DNA from: Acetobacterium sp. KB-1
GTDB lineage: Bacteria > Bacillota > Clostridia > Eubacteriales > Eubacteriaceae
DNA length: 64,000 nucleotides
Reading direction: 5' to 3'
NCBI RefSeq assembly: GCF_003260995.1
Contig: NZ_CP030040.1
Span: 478,979-542,978 of the forward strand
The translations under genes were made by a program, and so were the position numbers. Positions within the stretch are counted from its first letter, which is position 1; every line of letters begins with the position of its first letter. The notes below the pieces were generated by a model. It was not told the origin of the DNA and ran no database searches. It saw only the letters and a list, made by a program, of their open reading frames with translations. Of the stretch, positions 1 to 6,939 are shown one piece after another.

Positions 1-1
1 T

Positions 2-376
2 CCCTACGGGATCACCATGATTACCACTAACGATGAATCGCGACTATCAGTGGTAGACACTGTTTTTCTTCAAAATTGGGGAAATGTAGCACCATTTTCA
101 GAGATGGAAAAAAGAGGGGTTCTAGATTTGCTTTACTACGTCAGGAATTCGCCCTCATTCCAAAATATTCAGCCCTGCCGGCTGATTCTGAAAGATGGTT
201 ACGCTGAACTGGCGGTGGTTAATCCAGAACGGGAAGAGAATTATACCGATGCCGGGATTATGCTATTTACCCTTGAAGGACTAGCAAAAGAACTGAGTTT
301 TCCATCAAACTGGCATTTTATCCAGGACGATTCGGGCAGCACTGAGTATCGGCGGGTTGCTCATTTTGATTTGTAA
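2..376 (+). CDS. Putative TM1586-type nitroreductase, C-terminal part (5' truncated by window edge)
   Basis: The reading frame is open to the window edge, so the ATG at 17 is probably internal. The visible part matches the second half of the TM1586-like nitroreductase family as I know it: a short aromatic segment (QNWGN), then a helix leading to SPSFQNIQPCRLIL (the family's APSxxNxQPWR-type segment), then a DAGIMLFTLEGLAKEL helix followed by WHF. Such proteins usually have well over 200 residues, so roughly half is missing. They bind FMN and reduce nitro-type substrates in the cytoplasm; the substrate here is unknown. A rho-independent terminator follows directly, so this is the end of a transcript. 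Confidence 0.65.
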   Translation, partial: PYGITMITTNDESRLSVVDTVFLQNWGNVAPFSEMEKRGVLDLLYYVRNSPSFQNIQPCRLILKDGYAELAVVNPEREENYTDAGIMLFTLEGLAKELSFPSNWHFIQDDSGSTEYRRVAHFDL

Positions 377-415
377 GACTTAGACGCATTGAAAAGTAAC
401 GATAACGAGTAAATT

Positions 416-461
416 TAAAAGGGCTTTGCCATCGGAAACGATGTGTAAAGGCCCTTTTTTA
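416..461 (+). terminator. Rho-independent terminator after nitroreductase fragment
   Basis: An AAAGGGCTTT-type arm pairs imperfectly with AAAGGCCCTTT and is followed by a T run. It separates the first gene from the recQ promoter. Confidence 0.75.
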
Positions 462-531
462 AATGGATATTGGCGATCAGCATTGGGACAATAAAATGAA
501 TGAACAAGATTTTTAAAGTGAGTCACTTTCC

Positions 532-560
532 TTGTCAGGGGCGTTATTTTAACTTATAAT
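532..560 (+). promoter_or_regulatory. Sigma-A promoter of recQ with adjoining palindrome
   Basis: TTGTCA at 532-537 and TATAAT at 555-560 are separated by 17 bases. Directly upstream, 515-529 is a perfect odd palindrome (AAAGTGA-G-TCACTTT), which could be an operator. The predicted start lies about 65 bases before the recQ start codon. Confidence 0.75.
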
Positions 561-632
561 AAAGGATATGACAAAAATCAAGGTTCCCACGGAACCGTCT
601 AATCGGAGACAAGGATTCACAGGAGGTTCATC

Positions 633-2822
633 GTGACACTAAAAAAAAACCTGAGTCAATATTTTGGCTACGATACATTTAAAGAAGGGCAGGAAAAAAT
701 CATTACAGCCGCCATAAATGGTCAGGATGTGCTGGGGATCATGCCCACCGGTGGGGGAAAATCCCTTTGCTATCAGCTTCCGGCGATTCAGATGCCAGGC
801 ATTACGCTGGTGATTTCACCGCTGATTTCATTGATGAAGGATCAAGTCGATGCCCTGGGCGAAATGGGAATCGCTTCCACCTTTTTAAACAGCAGTCTGG
901 ATGATGCTACCTATCAAAAAAGGCTTAAAGGGATCCGGACCAATCAGTACAAACTTCTTTATATCGCCCCGGAACGGCTTTGTGCACCGGCCTTTGTGGA
1001 GTTGGTCCGGGAGCTTGACGTTTCCATGATCGCGGTGGATGAAGCCCATTGTATCAGTCAGTGGGGCCATGATTTTCGCCCCCATTACCGCGAGATTCCC
1101 GCTTTTATCCGGAATATCTCGCCCCGGCCGGTGGTAGCGGCCTATACCGCCACCGCCACAGTCAAGGTTATTCAGGAAATCAGGGAATTGCTGGCGCTTA
1201 AAGATCCGGTGGAATCGATCATCGGATTTGATCGGCCCAATCTGCTTTATCAGGTGGTTAAAACCGGCGATAAGCTTGGTTACGTCAAAAATACCATCAC
1301 CGAGACATTCCCGGATCAGTCCGGTATTATTTATTGCGCCACCCGAAAAACCGTGGAAAGCGTTACTGCCAAGCTTAAAGGCCTTGGGTATTTAGCAGGA
1401 GCCTATCATGGCGGGATGAATTCTGAGACTCGGGAGCAGAATCAGCAGGATTTCATTAATGACCGTCTTCACATCATGGTAGCCACGAATGCCTTTGGCA
1501 TGGGAATCAATAAGCCGGATGTCCGTTTTATTATCCATTACAATATGCCCCAGAATATGGAAGCCTATTATCAGGAAGCCGGTCGTGGTGGCCGGGATGG
1601 CGAACCCAGCCACTGCACTATTCTTTATTCGCCTGCGGATATTGTTAAACAGAAACAGCTGATCCAATTAAATCAGACCTCTCCGGAACGGGAAACCTTA
1701 CTATTTGAAAATCTCCAGTATCTGGTCGATTATTGCCACACCAATGATTGCCTTCGAAAAAGCATCCTTCAGTATTTTGGGGAATCCGCCGACTACAAGC
1801 GTTGCGGCAATTGCGGCAATTGTCTCGATCAGTCGGAAATGGTGGATATCACTCTGGACGCCCAGAAGATTCTTTCCTGTATTTATCGGATGAAAAACCG
1901 CTTTGGCCTGAATATGGTGATTGCGGTGCTCCGGGGTTCAAAAAATAAAAAGGTGCTGGAGTTAGGTTTTGATCAGCTCTCAACCTATGGAATTCTTAAG
2001 GAGCAGAGTGCCGAAAGCCTCCGGGAGATCATCATGACCCTGGTAGCCAAGGGCTATATCATGGTCACTGCCGATGAGTATCCGGTTCTCAAGCTGACCC
2101 CGGCCGCCAGCGGGATTTTAAAGGGCAACGAAACAGTGTTCCATAAAAAACACTTGCTCAATATCAAGGCTGCCAATAAAAAATACTCGGGTAAAGCCAA
2201 ACCGCCGGTGGATTGCGATGAAGCCTTGTTTGAAGAACTGCGAACCCTGAGACGCAGCATTGCCCAGGAAAAGGGATTGCCACCTTATGTGATTTTCCCC
2301 GATGCGACCTTAAAGGAAATGGCAGCCTACTTTCCCCGTTCAGAAGCCGAATTTCTGCAAATCAATGGGGTCGGCCAGGCCCGCTATAATCATTATGGGG
2401 CAGTCTTTATCGAAGCGATTAAGAGCTTTTCCGAAAATCACCCGATCACGATCAGACCCCGGCCGATCGCGACGGATGACCCGGAACCCAGGGTTTCCAG
2501 GCAGCAAAGTAGAGAAAAAGAAGCGAAAGTGCCCTCATGGGAACTCAGCTACGAGTTATTTACAGATGGCATGACCATTGCTGATATCGCCAGGCAGCGT
2601 GAATTAACCGAAAACACGGTGCTTGGTCATTTAATCCGCTGCGACCAGGAAGGAAAAGCGATTGACTGGCGTGATTTTGTGGATACCGAAAAAGAAGTGG
2701 CAATCATCAATGCGATTGGAACCGTTGGTCTGGAAGCACTGCGACCCATCAAGGAAGCCTTGCCGGAGAGTTGCTCCTATAGTGATATAAAAATTGTCAT
2801 TCATAAAAATAGTTTACAGTAG
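633..2822 (+). CDS. recQ: ATP-dependent DNA helicase RecQ
   Basis: RecQ is a 3'-5' DNA helicase for recombinational repair and replication restart. The 729 residues show the full bacterial layout: Walker A (TGGGKS, about 39-44), DEAH box followed by CISQWGHDFRP (about 135-150), helicase C domain with QEAGRGGRDG, a four-cysteine zinc site (C near 373, then CGNCGNC near 394), winged-helix RQC region, and an HRDC domain near 520-600. A further C-terminal helix-turn-helix (SYELFTDGMTIADIARQRELTENTV) is the extension seen in many Firmicute RecQ proteins. The start is GTG at 633, six bases after AGGAGG at 621-626. A TraX-like gene follows after 15 bases and probably shares the transcript. Confidence 0.97.
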   Translation: MTLKKNLSQYFGYDTFKEGQEKIITAAINGQDVLGIMPTGGGKSLCYQLPAIQMPGITLVISPLISLMKDQVDALGEMGIASTFLNSSLDDATYQKRLKGIRTNQYKLLYIAPERLCAPAFVELVRELDVSMIAVDEAHCISQWGHDFRPHYREIPAFIRNISPRPVVAAYTATATVKVIQEIRELLALKDPVESIIGFDRPNLLYQVVKTGDKLGYVKNTITETFPDQSGIIYCATRKTVESVTAKLKGLGYLAGAYHGGMNSETREQNQQDFINDRLHIMVATNAFGMGINKPDVRFIIHYNMPQNMEAYYQEAGRGGRDGEPSHCTILYSPADIVKQKQLIQLNQTSPERETLLFENLQYLVDYCHTNDCLRKSILQYFGESADYKRCGNCGNCLDQSEMVDITLDAQKILSCIYRMKNRFGLNMVIAVLRGSKNKKVLELGFDQLSTYGILKEQSAESLREIIMTLVAKGYIMVTADEYPVLKLTPAASGILKGNETVFHKKHLLNIKAANKKYSGKAKPPVDCDEALFEELRTLRRSIAQEKGLPPYVIFPDATLKEMAAYFPRSEAEFLQINGVGQARYNHYGAVFIEAIKSFSENHPITIRPRPIATDDPEPRVSRQQSREKEAKVPSWELSYELFTDGMTIADIARQRELTENTVLGHLIRCDQEGKAIDWRDFVDTEKEVAIINAIGTVGLEALRPIKEALPESCSYSDIKIVIHKNSLQ

Positions 2823-2837
2823 ATTGGAGAAAGACAG

Positions 2838-3611
2838 ATGAACTCGACAACTTTAAAAGTAATCGCCCTGATTTTGATGTTACTGGACCATGTGGGGCAG
2901 TTTATTCCGGGTGCACCGCTGTGGCTGCACTGGGTGGGCCGGATTTCGGCCCCAGTGTTTATGTTTTGTATGGCCTGGGGTTTTTACTACACCCATGACC
3001 GCAAAAAGTATCTCTTAAGGATGTATTTCTTCGGCCTGGGAATGGGCCTGATAGATGTCATTTGCAACAATATTGTCGCAGACCCTTACGCTATGATATC
3101 CAACAATATTTTTGTAACGCTGTTTTTGGTGGCGGTAATTGTCTGGCTCATCGAAATCAGAAAAACCGATAAGCCCAAAGGCAACAAATACCTCGCCCTG
3201 TTCGCGGTCTATCAGATTCTGACAACAATCCTCTGTATTCTGGCCGGCCAAGTACTTCCCCTCACCGGCATGATGAGCTTTGTGGGGGCCATCACCGGCA
3301 ATCTGATTTTTAACGAGGGTAGTTTTATCTTTGTTTTTCTGGGCGTGTTGATTTACTTTAATCGAACCGACAAAAAACGGCTGATCCTGGCTTATGGGCT
3401 TTACTGCCTGGGTTTTCTTGCTCTGGAATGGGCCATGAATCCGCAACCGACAGCCCTTCTTTACACGAATTATCAATGGATGATGATCGGTTCCCTACCG
3501 CTGATGCTTTCTTATAATGGTGAAAAGGGACGGGGCATGAAATATCTGTTTTATGTTTTTTATCCGCTGCACATCGTGGTATTATTTTTTATCGGCAATC
3601 TATTTTTTTAA
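2838..3611 (+). CDS. TraX-like multipass membrane protein
   Basis: The 257-residue protein begins with LKVIALILMLLDHVGQFI and a later RISAPVFMFCMAWGFYYT, the start pattern of the TraX family. TraX was first described as the F-pilin acetylase of conjugative plasmids, but chromosomal Firmicute members are common and their substrate is unknown. About eight hydrophobic segments fill the length, ending in YVFYPLHIVVLFFIG. No conjugation genes are nearby, so a role in pilin modification cannot be assumed; an acyltransferase-type membrane function is the family inference. It follows recQ closely and is probably co-transcribed. Confidence 0.8.
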   Translation: MNSTTLKVIALILMLLDHVGQFIPGAPLWLHWVGRISAPVFMFCMAWGFYYTHDRKKYLLRMYFFGLGMGLIDVICNNIVADPYAMISNNIFVTLFLVAVIVWLIEIRKTDKPKGNKYLALFAVYQILTTILCILAGQVLPLTGMMSFVGAITGNLIFNEGSFIFVFLGVLIYFNRTDKKRLILAYGLYCLGFLALEWAMNPQPTALLYTNYQWMMIGSLPLMLSYNGEKGRGMKYLFYVFYPLHIVVLFFIGNLFF

Positions 3612-3706
3612 GATCGGTGTTCTAAAACTGATCATTACTAGAAAGAATCAATAAGGTAATAAATCTAGGGAAATGTTGTCGCAATGATTAGAAAGGACGA
3701 TCGCAC

Positions 3707-4738
3707 ATGCTAAAAGCTATTAAAGAGCAGGAAACAATCAAACGCCGCCATGAGATTTTGCTGTGCGGTCAGGAGCAGGGAGTCAGTGCGGCTTGTAAAA
3801 AATATAAAATCTCCCGAACCCTTTACTACCGTTGGCTCAAACGGTTTGATGAAAAGGGTCTGGCCGGCTTGAAGGATCAGGTCCGACATTATGTCCCGCC
3901 CAATAAATCCGATCTGGCGATGGAGCTGGCGGTGCTTGATGCAATCGTTTCCTTTCCGGACTACGGCCCCCAGAGTATCGCCTGGCTGCTTGAAGATCGG
4001 GACCTGATCATCAGTAGCAGCGGGGTTTATAATATTATGTGCCGTCACGATCTTAACCAGAAACAGGCCAGAAAAAATTATAGCCGGAAAATAAGAGCCG
4101 AGCAACATCAATTTGTCGGCCCTGAAATAAAAATCTGGTCGGATCGGGCCCCGGAACCGGAGCATCTGACGGTGGGAGAATGCTGGATGGCCTGGACGGT
4201 GACACGCGGTTATCAACCGGGGATGGGCAATCTTTATCAGTATGCGGTGGTGGACTTAATCAGTGGCATGGCATTTTCCCGACTTTATACGAAAAAAAAT
4301 TCTGACTGTGCTCTGGACCTGCTGCTGGGGGTGGCCGTTCCCATGGGTAATGAGCTGCTGATGCAACCGCGGTGGATTATGACCCCCCATCAAGCGGAGT
4401 ATACCACCGGAAGAATTCACAGCCGCCATCTGTACACCAGAAATCTCCGGGAAATGAACATCAAACAGGTGATTTGGGAAGAAAAAAATAATTTATATTC
4501 AAAAACAGTTCAGGTATTCAATCAGAAAAGTGGGGATTATCTGGAAGCAGCGTTGGAATCGACTCGTTCCTTCGAAGAAATCAAGGATGATTTTCAGCAA
4601 TTTATTCGCAATTATAATTTTGACATGTCTCTGGGTTATGGTAAAAACTGCCAGAAAACGCCCCTCGAAATTGTTGTCGAGGCGAAGGGAACAGGGGTGA
4701 CCCTGCCACTATGGTCTTATGTCAATCGAAAATACTAG
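3707..4738 (+). CDS. Transposase-derived HTH protein with IS481/IS3-like fold but no DDE triad
   Basis: Residues 10-60 form a helix-turn-helix of the insertion-sequence type (GVSAACKKYKISRTLYYRWLKRF, then GLAGLKDQ), and 75-125 the second HTH segment. From about 155 the retroviral-integrase-like core can be followed: W at 160 with WTVT where DIT or DVK is expected, then YQYAVVDLISG. All three catalytic positions appear changed: W163 in place of the first Asp, MTPHQAEY (225-232) in place of TDNGxEF, and FNQKSGDYLE near 271-280 in place of the final NxxxE. The end (IRNYNFDMSLGYGKNCQKTPLEIV) matches the usual transposase tail. It is full length, single copy here, and I see no terminal inverted repeats. 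Most likely a domesticated DNA-binding protein; its role is unknown. Confidence 0.75.
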   Translation: MLKAIKEQETIKRRHEILLCGQEQGVSAACKKYKISRTLYYRWLKRFDEKGLAGLKDQVRHYVPPNKSDLAMELAVLDAIVSFPDYGPQSIAWLLEDRDLIISSSGVYNIMCRHDLNQKQARKNYSRKIRAEQHQFVGPEIKIWSDRAPEPEHLTVGECWMAWTVTRGYQPGMGNLYQYAVVDLISGMAFSRLYTKKNSDCALDLLLGVAVPMGNELLMQPRWIMTPHQAEYTTGRIHSRHLYTRNLREMNIKQVIWEEKNNLYSKTVQVFNQKSGDYLEAALESTRSFEEIKDDFQQFIRNYNFDMSLGYGKNCQKTPLEIVVEAKGTGVTLPLWSYVNRKY

Positions 4739-4804
4739 CGGTTAATAAAAGCAACTAGAATTTTGGAAGCGTCAGAAAAAACAATTTGCCAGGAGGGGAG
4801 AACG

Positions 4805-6034
4805 ATGAAAAAGCGGATAGCGGTGGTAGGCGGTGGTTACAGCGGTTTGGTTCTGGCTTATTTTCTTGAAAAAGCTGGTTATACGGTGACGGTTTTTGAA
4901 CAGGAAGAACGGGCCGGAGGCCATTGCTACACAGTTTTTCATAAAAAAGAGTTTTGTGAGCTGGGAGTGGTGCTGGGAACCTCAGAAGCACTGATGAAAT
5001 TCCTGCGACAGTTGGGTGTTAAGGCGGAATACAAGTATTTTCATCGGAATTTTTTGGGGCCGGATGGTGAAAAACTGGCTCAAATTAATCCCCATGAAAT
5101 CGCTGGCTTTCAGGAACAGCTAAAACGATTGCCGAAAATTCTGGCCCCCTATCAAGCCGCTTTAAATGCTCAGGGCTGGGAAAACGTTCCCGATGCGTTG
5201 ACCCAATCCTTTGAATCCTGGTGTATCGAAAACAAGTTACAAACGTTGATCCGGGTTTATGCACCCCATCTGGTTGCCTTTGGTTTTGGGAAGTCCAGCG
5301 AGATTCCGGCCATCTATGCCTTAAAGTATCTGGATCTGCTGACCCTGTCTTCGATGATTGAGGCCCGAAAGCTGATTGCCTTTACCAACGGGGCCACTGA
5401 GATCATTACAAAATTAGCGCAAAAGCTGGAAGATCTCCGCTTGAATACCCCAGTCACTGGCATTGCTCCCGCAGAGTATCACCGTGTGACCATTGAAACT
5501 CCCGTCGGCAATGAGGAATTTGATGCGGCGGTGATCACGGTGCCACTGAATCGACAAGTGATTAAGTTCCCGGACCATGCCAGCTTAATGGAATCCTATC
5601 AAAGAAAACACTACAATGTGCTGGCTTATGTGGCCCGGGAAAACTACCGGATAACCAGTTATTTCAGTCATAATTTTGATAAAGACGGGCAACTCATGCT
5701 TTTGTTTAGCAGCAAGCCGGATAAGCCGGGACCGCTTCTGACGGCCTATGCAGCCGGAGACCTGCCAATTAAAGAGTTAAAGGCCCTTATTGATGCCGAT
5801 ATGAAACAGGCCGGCTATAAGGCTGAGCGGCTGTTTGCCTACAAACAGTGGCAAACCTTTCCCCATGTCACCGGGACGGAAATAAAAAATGGTTTTTACG
5901 ATCAGGTGAACACCCGCCAGGGCCAGGATGGCATTTATTTTTCAGGAAGTCTGACTTGTTTTCCCACCCTTGATAAACTGACCCAATACCTCAATGATTT
6001 TGCCAACCGTTATTTTTCTCCCGATCAATTATAA
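4805..6034 (+). CDS. FAD-dependent amine-oxidase-family oxidoreductase
   Basis: The 409-residue protein starts with KKRIAVVGGGYSGLVLAYFLEKAGYTVTVFEQEERAGGHCYT, a Rossmann dinucleotide-binding motif (GGGYSG at 8-13) with the acidic end of strand 2 and the following GG motif typical of the flavin amine oxidase/NAD(P)-binding_8 group. The C-terminal end carries IYFSGSLTCFPTLDK, resembling the second FAD-contact segment. The start is the ATG at 4805, seven bases after AGGAGGGG; an upstream TTG at 4763 has no ribosome site. The substrate is unknown; amine, prenyl or carotenoid-like substrates occur in related proteins. It stands between the transposase-derived gene and a strong terminator. Confidence 0.8.
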   Translation: MKKRIAVVGGGYSGLVLAYFLEKAGYTVTVFEQEERAGGHCYTVFHKKEFCELGVVLGTSEALMKFLRQLGVKAEYKYFHRNFLGPDGEKLAQINPHEIAGFQEQLKRLPKILAPYQAALNAQGWENVPDALTQSFESWCIENKLQTLIRVYAPHLVAFGFGKSSEIPAIYALKYLDLLTLSSMIEARKLIAFTNGATEIITKLAQKLEDLRLNTPVTGIAPAEYHRVTIETPVGNEEFDAAVITVPLNRQVIKFPDHASLMESYQRKHYNVLAYVARENYRITSYFSHNFDKDGQLMLLFSSKPDKPGPLLTAYAAGDLPIKELKALIDADMKQAGYKAERLFAYKQWQTFPHVTGTEIKNGFYDQVNTRQGQDGIYFSGSLTCFPTLDKLTQYLNDFANRYFSPDQL

Positions 6035-6087
6035 ATTTATTTTGGCTTGCTGTTTACAGGTTTGTGACAGTTGCTGGATTTTACTTC

Positions 6088-6145
6088 AAACACATCCCGA
6101 TAAGTTGTTAACACCAAGTTAAAACAACTGACGGGATGTGTTTTT
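6088..6145 (+). terminator. Strong rho-independent terminator
   Basis: AAACACATCCCG pairs with CGGGATGTGTTT, and an inner AAGTTGTT/AAACAACT arm extends the stem; a T run follows. It ends the FAD oxidoreductase transcript. Confidence 0.88.
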
Positions 6146-6161
6146 ATGCGCTGTTAAAATG

Positions 6162-6190
6162 TTGTCAAAGTTATTCGCATGGCTTATAAT
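6162..6190 (+). promoter_or_regulatory. Sigma-A promoter of hypB cluster
   Basis: TTGTCA at 6162-6167 and TATAAT at 6185-6190 have a 17-base spacer. It starts the transcript about 45 bases before hypB, just after the preceding terminator. Confidence 0.8.
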
Positions 6191-6242
6191 CAAGCTAATG
6201 AAGAAACTGCAAACAATTACATAAGCGGAAAGCGAGAAAAAG

Positions 6243-6926
6243 ATGGAAGTTTATAAGGTACTGGAAATCAAAAAAAGCGTTTATGAAAATAACGACCGGG
6301 AAGCTGATCAGCTTCGTCAGGAATTAAAAAAGGAGCAGACCTTTCTGCTGAATCTGATGTCGTCGCCGGGTTCGGGAAAAACAACAACCCTGTTGCGAAC
6401 CATTGAAGCTCTAAAGGAAGAATTGAGCATTGCCATTCTGGAAGCCGATATTGACTCAGATGTGGATGCTCACACCGTGGCGAAAACGGGAACCAGGGTG
6501 ATTCAGCTCCATACCGGGGGGATGTGCCATCTGGATGCCAGCATGACCCGCCAGGGTCTGGAGGGGATTGGTACCAGAGAGACCGATCTGGTAGTGCTGG
6601 AAAATGTCGGCAATCTGGTTTGTCCAGCCGAGTTTGATACCGGTGCTTCTAAGAATGCGATGATTCTGAGTGTCCCGGAAGGGGATGATAAACCGCTGAA
6701 ATATCCGCTGATGTTTTCACTGGTGGATGTGCTGCTGATTAATAAAATCGATGTACAGGAGCATTTCGATTTTGATCTGGATATTCTGCGGGAGCGGGTT
6801 AAGAAGATCAACCCCAACCTGGTCGTCATTCCGATATCCGCCAAAACCGGAGAAGGTATTGACGAATGGGCAAACTGGCTACGCAATCAAGTTAATAACT
6901 GGAATCAGCCAGAATTATTGAGTTAA
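6243..6926 (+). CDS. hypB: Nickel-incorporation GTPase HypB
   Basis: HypB is a SIMIBI-class GTPase that works with HypA to deliver nickel to [NiFe] hydrogenase and, in some organisms, to other nickel enzymes. The P-loop is SSPGSGKTTT (about 40-49), followed by ILEADIDSDVDAHTV, the metal-site segment HTGGMCHLDASM (near 89-100), VVLENVGNLVCPAEFDTG (switch II region), and LLINKIDV for guanine recognition. The N-terminal high-affinity CxxCGC nickel motif of E. coli HypB and any histidine tract are absent, as in many short HypB proteins. It is followed after 13 bases by a large oxidoreductase and then by hypA, so nickel delivery and this redox protein appear linked. Confidence 0.95.
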   Translation: MEVYKVLEIKKSVYENNDREADQLRQELKKEQTFLLNLMSSPGSGKTTTLLRTIEALKEELSIAILEADIDSDVDAHTVAKTGTRVIQLHTGGMCHLDASMTRQGLEGIGTRETDLVVLENVGNLVCPAEFDTGASKNAMILSVPEGDDKPLKYPLMFSLVDVLLINKIDVQEHFDFDLDILRERVKKINPNLVVIPISAKTGEGIDEWANWLRNQVNNWNQPELLS

Positions 6927-6939
6927 AGAGGAGATCAAG

